DNA of 64,000 nt from Aradus depressus (Eukaryota > Arthropoda > Insecta > Hemiptera > Aradidae), in the NCBI GenBank assembly GCA_963662175.1, contig OY759218.1:4084001-4148000 (forward strand), given 5' to 3'. How positions within the stretch are numbered: the first letter of the stretch is position 1; every line of letters begins with the position of its first letter. Below the pieces are notes generated by a model. That model ran no database searches. It was not told the DNA's origin and saw only the letters and a list, made by a program, of their open reading frames with translations. The position numbers and the translations under genes were made by a program. This document shows, one piece after another, positions 35,232-45,414 of the stretch.

Positions 35232-35520
35232 GTGAACGCCTGTAGCTTAGAGGTAGCGTGCTAGACAACCAAGCTCAAAATCGCGGGTTCAAATCGCGGC
35301 CAAGGGTCTTAGGTTTTATCTCGGAGGGGAAAAACCTTGAGCACGTGGTCCTTCAGGATGTCAGGTACTCGTTAAAGACCCCTACCATAAGTGAATAAAC
35401 CTAGGTAGGCAAAATTTAGGACTCCCATAGTAGAGTAGGGCTTATGTCCACTAGAGGGACGAAAGAGCGCTCTGATAGTAGGCAATCTCAATCAAGTTAA
35501 AACCCGAGAATGAGTTACAC
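35232..35520 (+). mobile_element. tRNA-derived SINE
   Basis: Head CGCCTGTAGCTTAGAGGTAG and GCGGGTTCAAAT (A and B box positions), body with TCAGGTACTCGTTAAAGACC and GACGAAAGAGCGCTCTG. Not a tRNA gene: the body continues for 200 bp after the tRNA-like part. Confidence 0.78.
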
Positions 35521-36233
35521 AATAACTAACTCGTTTAAAAATTAAGAAGGCAATTTTGTGTAATTTCAATTAGTAAGTTCATTACATTGGTTAAAGGGTG
35601 TCTTGTTCAACAAATCCCCGAAAAATTGTTTAGTTGGAAATGCGAATAATGTTTAGAAACTTAACTGAGTGGCAATGGTGCATTGGGTTCAGTTACATTA
35701 AGAACCTGATTCGGATTTATATATATATATATAAAAGTAAAATAAAAAAATAAGAAGTAAACAAAAAAAAGTGAGCTGAGTGAAGACTAGAAGAGGTCCC
35801 ATTAATTCGAGAGATCGAGTTTTTTTAGAGCGTCGGCAGGTTTTTAAAGGTTAACGAGCTCACTACTTCTGTCTTCTTACATGCAGTGGCATAGGCACAA
35901 TTTATTCTATGTAGGAGGGGAGGAGCTTTTTTTTCCTCATCTGAATTGAAATTATGCCGAAAACTTTATCTCTAGAGTTCTCTTCTAATATAATAGATCT
36001 CTTCTATCAGTCTTTAGAATTATTTACGTGTTTCAGCATAGCTTTTGACAGAATAGTCCGATTTCAAAACTTTTTGGAGATTATTTTTCTAGGTTTTTCG
36101 AGCTTCCTAACGACATAACAAAAATACATCGGGTTCATTGTGACCCGAAGAAGTAAATTGGAAGTATCTCGAAATATTATCTAATCTGAAGACACCTTTG
36201 GAAGAAATATTGGAAAAAGTAACCAACCAATCA

Positions 36234-36515
36234 CACTTCGTCCCGCGGATTCACTTGAATGACACCACATGAAACAAGTGTTTATATCATTAAAATCCCA
36301 CTTCGTCCCATCTCAATACAAGCGTCTCAATACACCTCTTGGGGCGGATTCCCTTCAATGACACCACATGAAACAAGTGTTTATCTCATTAAAATCCCAC
36401 TTCGTCCCATCTCAATACAAGCGTCTCAATAGCCCTCTTGGGGCGGATTCCCTTCAATGACACAACATGAAACATGTCCTGAACTCATTAGGATCCATCT
36501 TTGTTCCATCACATA
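36234..36515. repeat. 99-bp tandem repeat, about 2.8 units
   Basis: CACTTCGTCCCATCTCAATA starts at 36299 and 36398; a shorter first unit (65 bp) begins at 36234. Units end GACACCACATGAAACAAGTG. Confidence 0.88.
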
Positions 36516-36589
36516 GGATCACTCGTTCTAAAGCTTTAGACACGGAAAACTAAGAAAATGACTACAATCAAAAGTTTCTGAGTGACAAG

Positions 36590-37440
36590 CTTATTGATTT
36601 TCAATGAAATGAGTAAATGGGTGCCGGGGAAGTACATTGCCGGTGATTCTAAAAGAAAGTAGTACTTCCAAAACTAATCATTAAAGAGAATCATTATTCG
36701 AACAAATGATTTGGAGAATTTAAAAGGGCCTTCATGTGACACTCAAAGTGTTCGTGGGATGGATGAGGGCGAAGATACGGCGTTTTGATCATGTGAAATG
36801 CTGAAGCTAGTCATGATGCATTGTGCGGTTTACCTCTTCATGTTATTGGTAATTTGAAATGTATTTACATTTCTTAATTATTTACAATTACAAGCGTTGT
36901 GTTAGACTCTTATGATGGCTCGTCATATTTCCAACCAACTGATTTACACTTCACGAATGAAATTCGTTATTTAAGAAACTTTTTATTGTCATAACTATAG
37001 AAAAAAAATAATAAAAAAACCTATTTTCAGAAGTCTATCTGTCGGTATTAAATCATTAGAAATTAGAGAAATGATTGCTTCAGCTATAAAGGACAAACAA
37101 CATGCGAAATGAACCAACGAACATTTTAATTTCAAATGAGGCAACGATAAATCAACCGAGAATATATTTTTTTTTTAAAGAGAAAAAAAGTCTTAGGTGA
37201 ATCACCGGCAATGTACATTCCCAGCACGAATTAATCAATTAGGTTTTTGCTCTCCGTTCAAAGACAATGGACCACTTGGGCAAAAGCTCAATATTTGACT
37301 TTCATTGTGGCTTCTGAATCCTCATACTGAATTTTGTAACATTCATTACATCGGCAGTTATTGGGATTTTTGAGTTAAGCATCCCCGTTAATCCCCCCCT
37401 TCCCTTTGGCCCATTTGGCTGAAAATTATATTGTGATCGT
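36590..37440. repeat. HT fragments
   Basis: Minus head 36590-36645 (AGTACATTGCCGGTGATTC) and plus copy 37186-37440. DNA between is AT-rich without recognised features. Confidence 0.8.
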
Positions 37441-37794
37441 TTTAAAAGGAATGGTGAACAACCAATGAATGGAGACTAAAGACGACGATCAGCTGTTTAA
37501 ATAGAGAGAAACAATCTAAGGAGAGTTGTGGAAGTGGACAGTCTAGAGAGAGATGTTTAAAAGTTAAGTAGTCTGAGGAAAAGTGACCCATATAGGAGAG
37601 AAAAATAAAACAGTGAAGGACGTAGTTGCGAAAAGGTACTTTTTATATTTTTATTTATATATATATTAGTTCAGTTGACACTCCTAAGTCCATTTTCCCC
37701 AGTTTTCAGTAGAGCTGTTTTTTCTATAAAAAATTCCCACAACCCTATGAGAGTTAAATACTTGATACATTGAGAAATTTGTAGGTTTAGGTTT

Positions 37795-38037
37795 TTATGA
37801 CTCATGCCCTGGCTTTAACTACGAGATCATATCGCCTACTACCAGAGCGCTCTTTCGTCACTCTGGTGGACAAGAGCCCGACTCTACTATGGGAGTCCTA
37901 AATTTTGCCTACCCTAAATTTTTATTCACTTAGGGCCGGGGTCTTTAACGAGTACCTGACATCGTTCAGGCTCGGGACCATCGCTTAACGTCCCATCGTA
38001 AGGACGGCGTGCTTAAGTTTATTTTACCTCCCAGATA
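37795..38037 (-). mobile_element. SINE nested in the DDE transposon
   Basis: Body sequence with TTTAACTACGAGATCATATC and GGACGGCGTGC complements; head absent. It lies inside the transposon left end, so it inserted later. Confidence 0.72.
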
Positions 38038-38506
38038 TGTTTGTAAGTAAAATACATTTTTTGTTTGGTTTATGTTGACACAACTGAAAGTGGTAATTTT
38101 TTTTGTATAAAAAATATGACAGAGTGTCAACTGGACAAGTCCAGTGGTGCAATTAGTTTTAGGAAATTAATTATAAACAAAGGAGAGGGGAACAACAAAA
38201 CACAGTTATAAACAATAAATTTATTTGAATAGTTATCAGGTTACAATAAAAAAAATGCATAGTCTACAAATGAAAGATCAGTTGCATTTTGAATCTAGAA
38301 AAAAAAAAAAAAGTTTTTTAATTACAATCATAAACAATATCTGCAAACTCAGGATTAATTTCTACAGCAGACCGATGCTTCTAGCTTCTGTAATGCTCAT
38401 GATAAATTGGAGGTATAAGTGGCAAAAGTTGTAATAAATCTTTTTTTTTTCCCAATGTAATGGATCTGCAAGTTCCATATAAAAGATTCTGTTTAATACT
38501 ATAGAA

Positions 38507-40250
38507 CTATTTTCGTCTACCAGTTCGTATTTTTCTAATATCTATTTCACAAAAATGATTTGATTCGAATGATGACTTGTAGAGAATAACAAAAGGTTTT
38601 GATTTTTCTACTCTAATCCACCAGATTTTCAACCAACTAACTTTTTCATTTAAGTTGTTAATTTTTCGATTTACGATTTCAGCTTCGAGCATATCAGTAC
38701 TCAAGAATTCAGTATGGCTCATTTCTGTCCAAACAATTTTTTTTGGAATCCTTAATAATATTATACCAATCTTGAGGAGAATATATATTTTGAATCTTTT
38801 TAGATTTTTTTTCAATAATTCCAAAGTCAGCATCATTTGGTAAGTAACTGTGGCCAATAACTAAGAATTTAAAATGAATTGTTGCAATTTTCATTGCCGG
38901 ATTCACAACAAGCTTCTGTGGCGCCCCCCTCATGTCTTATTTATTCGTTTTATTATTTTGAAATAAATGTTATCGATTATTAATTATCGACGATTAAACT
39001 TCATTAAGCTTAGCACTAATTTAATATTTCTGTTCTGCCCTGTGCAGGAGTCGCAATAGAGAACAATATTTTGATAAGTGCTTGCATAACGTTCAATATG
39101 TTTAACTAAGCAAGTTGCTACATCTTGAGAACCACGATTTCCCTGAAACCAAGGTTGTATACATACATATTGCGTTTGTAATACGCAATTGATGTACTGA
39201 GTTTAGGATGCGGTGAGGTCTTCTGTAAATCAAAACTGCAAATAAAGTAGTTTTCATTTCCTTTATTTTTATCTTCCTTTACCTTTTCCCTTCCTATTTG
39301 TACTTCTGATAAATGAAACACTTTATTATTTTTAGCTAAATCTTTTTCCTGGGGAGAAGTTGGATAAATGATTTTGTTTTGAAGTACATCCTCCCCCATA
39401 CACGTAGAACATGTATCCTTATTTGGTATCTTAAAATGCAGATTAATTTTTGTAATGAAAATGTGATGGTACATTTTCTTTTTAACTGGAGTGGTATTAT
39501 TTTGAGTACAATTTTGCAAATACATTTTTTTTTTTTTTTTTTTATAAATATTTTATTTTATTTTTTGTAGAAAATACAATTTTACAGAAAGGTTCCTTCA
39601 CCATTACCCTTATACAAAAACAATCAAAAATAATCAGTAAATTAAAAAAAAACAATGCTACTTTCTAAGAGAAAATTTAAAAAAACTCATAATGAAGGTT
39701 ACAAATACATCTGGTATATTTTACTAATTGTAAGTGAAGGATTTAAGTATCTACGGTGAGGGTTATGTTCTCGAGTATAGTGACGTAAATGAGGGAAAAG
39801 ATTTTATGTGTTATGCAACGCTAGACGTATCTACTTTATTAATTGACAATTTGGTTCTTCGTTTATCTTGTAACTGATTTATGCACGTTTCAGAAGCACA
39901 AGAGTATATCAGTCCATCATTAATATTGAATGTATCTTTAAAAAATTGTTTACAAACTTGTATCCTTTCGTCTTCTAAAGGCAAAAAGTAATGAAACACA
40001 TTTTTTCTTTCTTTTTTGGATCGATTTGCAGGTCTTCGTCGTTTAGGAGCCCCTTTTGTTATTAGATCTTTTAGAAACAGTTCCATTTCCGTTTGGTTTC
40101 TGAGATTCATGAAAATACCAAAAATATGTCTCTCTCCACAATTAAATTTATTATTGCACCGTTTTTTGCACTCAAAGCACTTATCATGTAATGTTTTATT
40201 AGAAATGACCTATTAATGTAGGATTTACCCTCATTTTTTAGCGCACTTTG
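38507..40250 (-). pseudogene. Broken transposase, FDLQ / DSCTGQNRN / GHSYLPND family
   Basis: Reading down from 40250: a cysteine-rich start (CFECKKRCNNKFNCGERHIFG), VFHYFLPLEDERIQVCKQFF, then past the insertion LHFKIPNKDTCSTCMGEDV, CSFDLQKTSPHPKLSTSIAY and YKRNMYVYNLG. After one frameshift come GSQDVATCLVKHIERYA and LYCDSCTGQNRNIKLVLSLM, a stop, then IHFKFLVIGHSYLPNDADFG and VSWLKIWWIRVEKSKPF. The aspartates in FDLQ, CDSC and PNDADFG look like a DDD/E triad. I know this pattern from unnamed multi-copy insect proteins but cannot assign a named superfamily. Frameshift, stop and insertions make it a pseudogene. Confidence 0.65.
39526..39701 (-). mobile_element. Short poly(A) retro-insertion with 9-bp TSD
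   Basis: About 176 bp bounded by CAAATACAT on both sides (39517-39525 and 39702-39710). On the minus strand it ends with overlapping AATAAA signals and 18 A. It interrupts the transposase between its first two conserved blocks. It looks like the 3' end of an mRNA or LINE moved by target-primed insertion. Confidence 0.6.
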
Positions 40251-40343
40251 TTTACTTCAAAACCAGTTTGCAGAATTTCTTGTTCTCCGTCTCCCTCTCT
40301 ATGTGCTTAATGAACCTTGAATAGAAAACAATACACTTACTAT

Positions 40344-40595
40344 TTAATACCAAAAAATAGTCCAGTAGTCAAATAATTGAATAATACTCCGGTGCCTACT
40401 TTCTTCGTCAGAACTAGTAATTTTCAATCCTCTAAAATAATTTTTCATTTTTAAAAAACAAAAATGTTCACTGAAATCACTAGAACAACTTGAATCGCTG
40501 TATTCCATGAGTTTTATATCAAATGACATATTTAAATTAAATGAAAATACACTAGATGTTGGACGCTGTTCTATTGTCTTACAACTTCTGTCCAT
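40344..40595 (-). pseudogene. Probable N-terminal exon remnant of the DDE transposase
   Basis: An 84-residue open stretch, MDRSCKTIEQRPTSSVFSFN then acidic and serine-rich (EYSDSSCSSDFSEHF), lies upstream of the cysteine-rich start at 40250. The position fits a 5' exon. A CR1-like LINE inserted just before its first codon. Assignment rests on context only. Confidence 0.4.
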
Positions 40596-40600
40596 TGATA

Positions 40601-41116
40601 TTCAATTCAATTCTTTATTAGCCTTTAAGAAATACATCTTTTAGGCTCAGGGTTCGGCCTGATATATACATTATTCAGTTTAAAAAAAGTACAAATAAAT
40701 GAAAATATAAAATAATAATAATAATAAAATACAAAGTAATATAGAACCTAACTGTTAATAAACAAATTAAAACAAAAATAAAAATGGTATTTTATTTGAA
40801 AACTTCAATGTCCTCTAATTTTTAGCGCCCTTACTATGTATAGTATGATATTATTGAGGTTTTGGTTGTTTGCAATGTTGAAAAGGGTCTTGTGAGGTTG
40901 CGGGCTCTTTAGTGCTTCTACCAGGTACTTTTTTCTTAGTTGGCTGAAAGCTGGACACTCCATGAAGAAATGGTGGATGTCGTCCGGTCGGTCTTCGTTG
41001 CAGACACTACAGCTGTCTTCCCTGTTGAAGAGGTAGGTCACTCCTCCCACCGTCACTCTAGCCAGGCTTTCTCTACACAGCCGAATCTGAGCCAACACTC
41101 TCGTCCTCTCGATATT
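40601..41116 (-). mobile_element. CR1/Jockey-like LINE 3' end with 12-bp TSD
   Basis: A minus-strand fragment between perfect copies of TGTCCATTGATA (40589-40600 and 41117-41128). It encodes LAQIRLCRESLARVTVGGVT and the C-terminal zinc motif CSVCNEDRPDDIHHFFMECP, ending ALKIRGH. The 3' UTR ends in AATAAAGAATTGAATTGAA, a repeat-like tail rather than poly(A). The clade is uncertain between CR1 and Jockey. Confidence 0.8.
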
Positions 41117-41394
41117 TGTCCATTGATATAATACAGGTAATGGATTAATGAAGGAACTTGTTTACTTCAACAGTCCTAATACCAGTCATAATCATACCAA
41201 CTGACTTAGTCACTCTGTCAACGCAAAAATATTTCATTTTCTTCTGAGTGAATTTTTCAATGCAAATTTTAAAATTCTTAATGATTTTATTAGCTGCTGA
41301 CATTTTTTTGTTTGGATATTCCCTCATGTTTACTTACTAAGAAAGACATAATAATCATTTTCGCAAAAAATGGACTTAGAGTGTCAACTGAACG

Positions 41395-42253
41395 ACTCAT
41401 ATATTATAACCTACCTTCTACCGGGGAAATGGAATATTTGTGGATTATTAAACACATTGAAATATTAATTTGCCGAGCAAAAGCTAATTGAATAAATATT
41501 AAATATATCGCGACTTTATTGCCTGAATAACCTTCCACTTCCTCAATATCAGAGTAGCTATTTGATATTTGATGGTGACCACTTGTAACTAACTCTTTGT
41601 TAATTACATTTGATCACCCTGGAGTAGCATGCATAACGTCTGGGTAAATAAACGAAAATTAGGATGCAAACATATTTATTTTAACAAAAAATTGAACATT
41701 TATAAAAGAGTAATTATAGAAATTGTATAGATAACTTTAATTAATTAAAATAATTAGTTTAATACTGAAGCCTGATGGGCGAAAAGTGACAAGTTAGATT
41801 CTGTCTGAAAGGCATTACTGGTTCTTTTTACGGAGATTGGCAATAATTAAACATTTGGAAAATAAAACCTGTTTGTTGAATTCCACATTTCCTTGGCCTG
41901 CTGCGTTGAATTCAATAAACGAATGATGTCCTGGTGCGTCGATACATCTTAATGGAAGTATGATGCTTCGGATGGAGTATCTCTTCAATTGCGGAAAATA
42001 AATGTCTATCGTCTCTGATGAACAAAGAATTTGATCACTCCGACACTAATTGGGTGTAATTGTCCGGATGTCATCAATTCTGTTCATTATTGAGCCATAG
42101 GAGAGGATTGATTTTTTTAGGAACCTTTTCGGAAACTGCTGTAAAAAGTAAAATTTAGTAGAAGAGCAGCAACAATTTCTACAGGAAATGTGATAATTTT
42201 ATTATTTGGTAATATTTATTATTCATTTTATTTCTTTTAGTTAATATTTTATT
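41395..42253. other. Unassigned AT-rich stretch
   Basis: No coding signal. 42112-42193 (CCTTTTCGGAAACTGC...TTTCTACAGGAAATGTG) resembles 14455-14530, so a small dispersed repeat is present. Confidence 0.45.
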
Positions 42254-42314
42254 TAATGAATAAAACAAACTTATTTTATGAAATATTGTCTATTCCACTA
42301 AAGATATATATACA

Positions 42315-42360
42315 TATAACTACCGGTTTCGGCTTTATACCATCGTCAGGTCTAGTTATG
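42315..42360 (-). ncRNA. Hammerhead ribozyme motif in the sense pseudo-LTR
   Basis: On the minus strand: CTGACGA (42349-42343), a short stem GG/CC around UAUAAAG, GAAA, then palindromic ACCGGT and UA at the expected cleavage site. Stem I pairs CATAAC upstream with GTTATATG downstream. The tiny self-complementary stem III is typical of Penelope-like hammerheads, which are thought to act as dimers. It is in the same strand as the endonuclease. Confidence 0.68.
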
Positions 42361-42703
42361 AACTAAGTCAGTTTGCAGAGAGCGACCCTTCAAATACATC
42401 TCAGGTCAAAGGGTGCTATTAAAACTTGGGAGTCCCCCGGCTGTACCGTTAGCTAACTCATGAAATATTTCTTAACAAAACCTAGTTCTAAATTTACATA
42501 AAACAATATCACTAGACTAATACGGGGAAAATAACAAATAAATAAGAACAAATACAAGTAAATAATAAAAAAAAAAAAAAATAAAAATAAAAAATATAAA
42601 TAAAATTAATAATAATATTTAGATTTAGATAACTTGAAACATATATGTGGAACCAAATATTAATAACAGATAATACAAACATATATGTGGAAACAGAACT
42701 GGA

Positions 42704-43216
42704 TCAGGGTGTTAACAAAGGGGAATAGTTGAAATAAATTTGGTCATTCATGCAAATGTTCCTTTTGGTAGCTTTATTTATTTCTAATTGCTCTAAGTTA
42801 TTAAGTAGCCTGCTTTTTGAGCAATAATGGAGATATTTGATGCCTGTAGATGGGCCGAAAGTGTGGCTATTGTCAATTATGTGGGTCGCGAATGTAGAAC
42901 GGTTTCCTCGGTTCTTTATTTCGGCCGTGTGTTCTTTAATTCTTTCCTTAAAACGACGTCCTGTCTGTCCAATGTATAATTGACTGCACGTCGCACACTC
43001 TAGACTATAAACTCCGCTTCTATTTTCAATATCTGTTCTGTCCCTACCTCTCTCTAGGCACTGGCTTATGGGATTGATAGTTTTAAACCCTATATTGAAA
43101 CCTTCTTTTTTCAACTCTTTACCTATTTTTTCAGAAATTTTTCCGTGGTAAGTTAAGCTGACCCATTTATTATAAACTAAATTTGTTAACACCCTGATCC
43201 AGTTCTGTTTCCACAT
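42704..43216 (-). CDS. Penelope-like GIY-YIG endonuclease domain (partial)
   Basis: 170 aa open frame. The first dozen residues come from the inverted arm; genuine element coding starts about 43165 with TYHGKISEKIGKELKKEG, the link between the reverse transcriptase and the endonuclease. The catalytic part reads SGVYSLECATCSQLYIGQTG then RRFKERIKEH. This gives GVY, a CxxC pair, YIG, the arginine and histidine positions, and later the glutamate in LLNNLEQLEINKATKR. The enzyme nicks target DNA for reverse transcription. No stop or shift is seen, but without the polymerase the copy cannot move itself. It ends in NYSPLLTP close to the left arm. Confidence 0.9.
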   Translation of the reverse strand: MWKQNWIRVLTNLVYNKWVSLTYHGKISEKIGKELKKEGFNIGFKTINPISQCLERGRDRTDIENRSGVYSLECATCSQLYIGQTGRRFKERIKEHTAEIKNRGNRSTFATHIIDNSHTFGPSTGIKYLHYCSKSRLLNNLEQLEINKATKRNICMNDQIYFNYSPLLTP

Positions 43217-43541
43217 ATATGTTTGTATTATCTGTTATTAATATTTGGTTCCACATATATGTTTCAAGTTATCTAAATCTTAATATTATTATTAATTTTA
43301 TTTATATTTTTTATTTTATTTTATTTTTTTTATATTATTTACTTGTATTTGTTCTTATTTATTTGTTATTTTCCCCGTATTAGTCTAGTGATATTGTTTT
43401 ATGTAAATTTAGAACTAGGTTTTGTTAAGAAATATTTCATGAGTTAGCTAACGGTACAGCCGGGGGACTCCCAAGTTTTAATAGCACCCTTTGACCTGAG
43501 ATGTATTTGAAGGGTCGCTCTCTGCAAACTGACTTAGTTCA

Positions 43542-43590
43542 TAACTAGACCTGACGATGGTATAAAGCCGAAACCGGTAGTTATATGTAT
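43542..43590 (+). ncRNA. Hammerhead ribozyme motif, inverted copy
   Basis: A mirror of the left-arm motif: CTGACGA at 43553-43559, GAAA at 43572-43575, ACCGGT at 43575-43580, with the predicted cut after A43581. All core bases are kept. Confidence 0.66.
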
Positions 43591-43775
43591 ATATATCTTT
43601 AGTGGAATAGACAATATTTCAAAAAATAAGTTTGTTTTATTCATTTATTACAAGTTTCCACAATATGTCCGCGTTCCTCAACTTAGAAATATTTTATTTA
43701 ACATCACATTTTTTTTCATAATCACAGTTATATTTCTTAATATTAGAAATTTACTAAAATTAAAATAAAAAACTA

Positions 43776-44015
43776 ATGGAGAATGGAGCACAGCCACCTC
43801 CTACCTCTCACTACCCACCTCCTACCTCTCACTACCCCCAACAGCCAAAAAACCTTCCTCATCCTCTCCCATCCAGCCAGCTCCCTACATCCTCAATCCC
43901 TGATGTTATCAGTCACCTCACCTCCTTTCTCAATGACTTTAAGTCATTAATCACCCCTCTCATATCGATGTTAAGCCTCCTCGTCTCTAAACTCCTACCC
44001 GAATCCTCCCGATGA
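43776..44015 (+). pseudogene. Jockey ORF1 C-terminal fragment
   Basis: 79 codons, proline-rich at first, ending SHLTSFLNDFKSLITPLISM then LSLLVSKLLPESSR. This is the hydrophobic leucine-rich C-terminus seen in Jockey-type gag proteins. The ATG at 43776 belongs to the target-site duplication, so the apparent start is an accident of insertion. The stop overlaps the ORF2 start as ATGA (44012-44015). Confidence 0.65.
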
Positions 44016-44596
44016 TCCCTTTAAATTCCTTTTCTCTCCAGATCCTCCTTTGGAATTCGAATGGGCTGTTACCCCATAGACAAGAACTAGAACTACTACT
44101 AACTGACAGACATGTAAACATCGCTCTCATTACGGAAACCCACTTGATAACCAGCCTGTACTTCAGTATCCCAGGATACCGGAGCTACAGGTCTGACTAC
44201 CCAGGAGATAGGGCCCGAGGTGGCGCACTCATCCTTATCAAACAATCCTTATCCCATCTCCTTTCTATGTCACCAATAAAGTCCTACACAGAGATCTCAG
44301 TATTCCCACTGTAAATGAATTAATCAAATCCCGATTCCAATCATTCCACAGAAACCTTTCTTCCCATTCAAATCCTCTCGCACAAGACCTTTCCTCTCAT
44401 TCCCATCCTGACAATCTTCCCCGCCGCTTGAACAGGAGGTGGCCTCGCGATCTTCTCTCGGAGGATAGTGAATAATGACAATTAACTTTCGAGGGAGTGT
44501 CAGCGCTGGCTGGCTTCTCCCATCAAGTGACGTTATATTTTTCTTTTACCACATATTTGCTTATTATGTATATATTGTATATAGATTGCAAATAGA

Positions 44597-44626
<30 letters not shown>
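43788..44626 (+). mobile_element. Jockey-like LINE, truncated and internally deleted
   Basis: The element lies between ATGGAGAATGGA (43776-43787) and ATGGATAATGGA (44627-44638), 11 of 12 bases matching, and ends in a long A run. It holds the end of ORF1, the start of ORF2, then jumps to the last codons of ORF2, so about 2 kb of endonuclease and reverse transcriptase is gone. A 20-bp block (about 43793-43833) is duplicated near its start. Confidence 0.82.
44012..44465 (+). pseudogene. Jockey ORF2: endonuclease start fused to C-terminus
   Basis: The frame from 44012 reads LQILLWNSNGLLPHRQELEL, ALITETHL and PGYRSYRSDYPGDRARGGAL, the N-terminal third of an apurinic-like endonuclease with its N and E residues. 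After about 44290 it switches frame to LSIPTVNELIKSRFQSFHRN and RRLNRRWPRDLL, the usual Jockey C-terminus. The middle of the endonuclease and all polymerase motifs are lost. Confidence 0.82.
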
Positions 44627-44630
<4 letters not shown>

Positions 44631-44639
44631 ATAATGGAT

Positions 44640-45410
44640 GAATATAAAATTCCAGATATTAATAAATAAAATAGATTCTATTTTTATTAAATTTTTAATT
44701 ACAAAAAGTAAATATTTATATATTTTTTTAGAGAAATATTCTATCACGACGATATTTTGGGGTTCACACACTTCCTCAGGTCTCAATGAGCGAAATATAT
44801 AAAAAATAAATTAACAAATGGGAATAGAATATATAATATAATATAGTAAAACAAGAATTTAAGAATAAATGTTCAATTAGATAGATGGAAAGGTATCTAG
44901 TGTTTTGTGTTCTGTTTTTACCTGAGAAACTACGATATAACCATCTTTTCAAGATCATGATTTAGGTTTAACGTCGCCTAAAGTACCTACCAGCATATTT
45001 TTCAAATAAAATTGAAAATCAAACAGTTAACGAGGCAATTTTGTTCATTATCCCAACGTAAAAATTGCCAGCGATTTAGCACCACTTAAATCCTTGCTAG
45101 TTGCAAAAAATGTTGACTAAATTGCGAGAACATGACCGATGAAGAACTCATTAAAGAATCAAAAATTCGTGGGGTCTCCTAGCAAGCAAGGTGGGAAGCA
45201 TATAGCCATTCCCAGGTTTTCCATTCCAGGGACATGAGAAACACTTTTTACAAATTCCCCGAGACTTTTTCCCGGAATGGAAAATATATATTTATTCCGC
45301 CATTGCAGCTTTTAATATTTTATTGACTGCCGTTGCAGTAAGGTCAATTATAGGGCTAGAGAAGCGTAGCGATCTAGAGAGCTGGTTCTTTCTGCTCTAA
45401 TAAACAAAAC
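44640..45410. other. Unassigned stretch with possible hammerhead-like relic
   Basis: On the minus strand at 44745-44779: CTGAGGA, AGTGTGTGAACCCC, then AAAATATCGTCGTG. It has a hammerhead-like order, but the GAAA is changed. The rest shows nothing recognisable. Confidence 0.3.
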
Positions 45411-45414
45411 TTGT

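Larger units (their letters stand above)
37669..41393 (-). mobile_element. Decayed DDE-type DNA transposon of an unassigned family, with nested insertions
   Basis: The ends match as an inverted repeat: GTTCAGTTGACACTC plus CTAAGTCCATTTT at 37669-37700 and its complement ending at 41393. Extra copies of GTTGACAC or GTGTCAAC lie near 38077 and 38122, resembling subterminal binding sites. The minus strand carries broken transposase exons (see 38507-40250). A SINE (37795-38037), a poly(A) insertion (39526-39701) and a LINE end (40601-41116) are nested within. Flanking ATATATTA is found on both sides but offset by 5 bp on the right, so the target duplication is unresolved. Confidence 0.7.
42254..43647 (-). 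mobile_element. Penelope-like element fragment in a 466-bp inverted repeat
   Basis: Left arm 42254-42719 and right arm 43182-43647 are near-identical inverted copies of 466 bp around a 462-bp centre. The centre encodes the C-terminal GIY-YIG endonuclease of Penelope-like elements on the minus strand. Each arm carries a hammerhead-ribozyme motif. This matches the known organisation of these retroelements, in which terminal pseudo-LTRs hold hammerheads and may lie in inverted order around a 5'-truncated body. The reverse transcriptase is absent. Confidence 0.9.

Noticed and set aside
35232..35310. tRNA gene
   Set aside because: The tRNA-like head is followed by the shared SINE body and recurs elsewhere in the window, so it is a SINE.
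38507..38857. Independent small gene
   Set aside because: It continues the broken DDE transposase (VSWLKIWWIRVEKSKPF block).
41145..41327. First exon of the DDE transposase (MREYPNKK...)
   Set aside because: Open on the correct strand and inside the TIRs, but no conserved motif ties it to the transposase; left unassigned.
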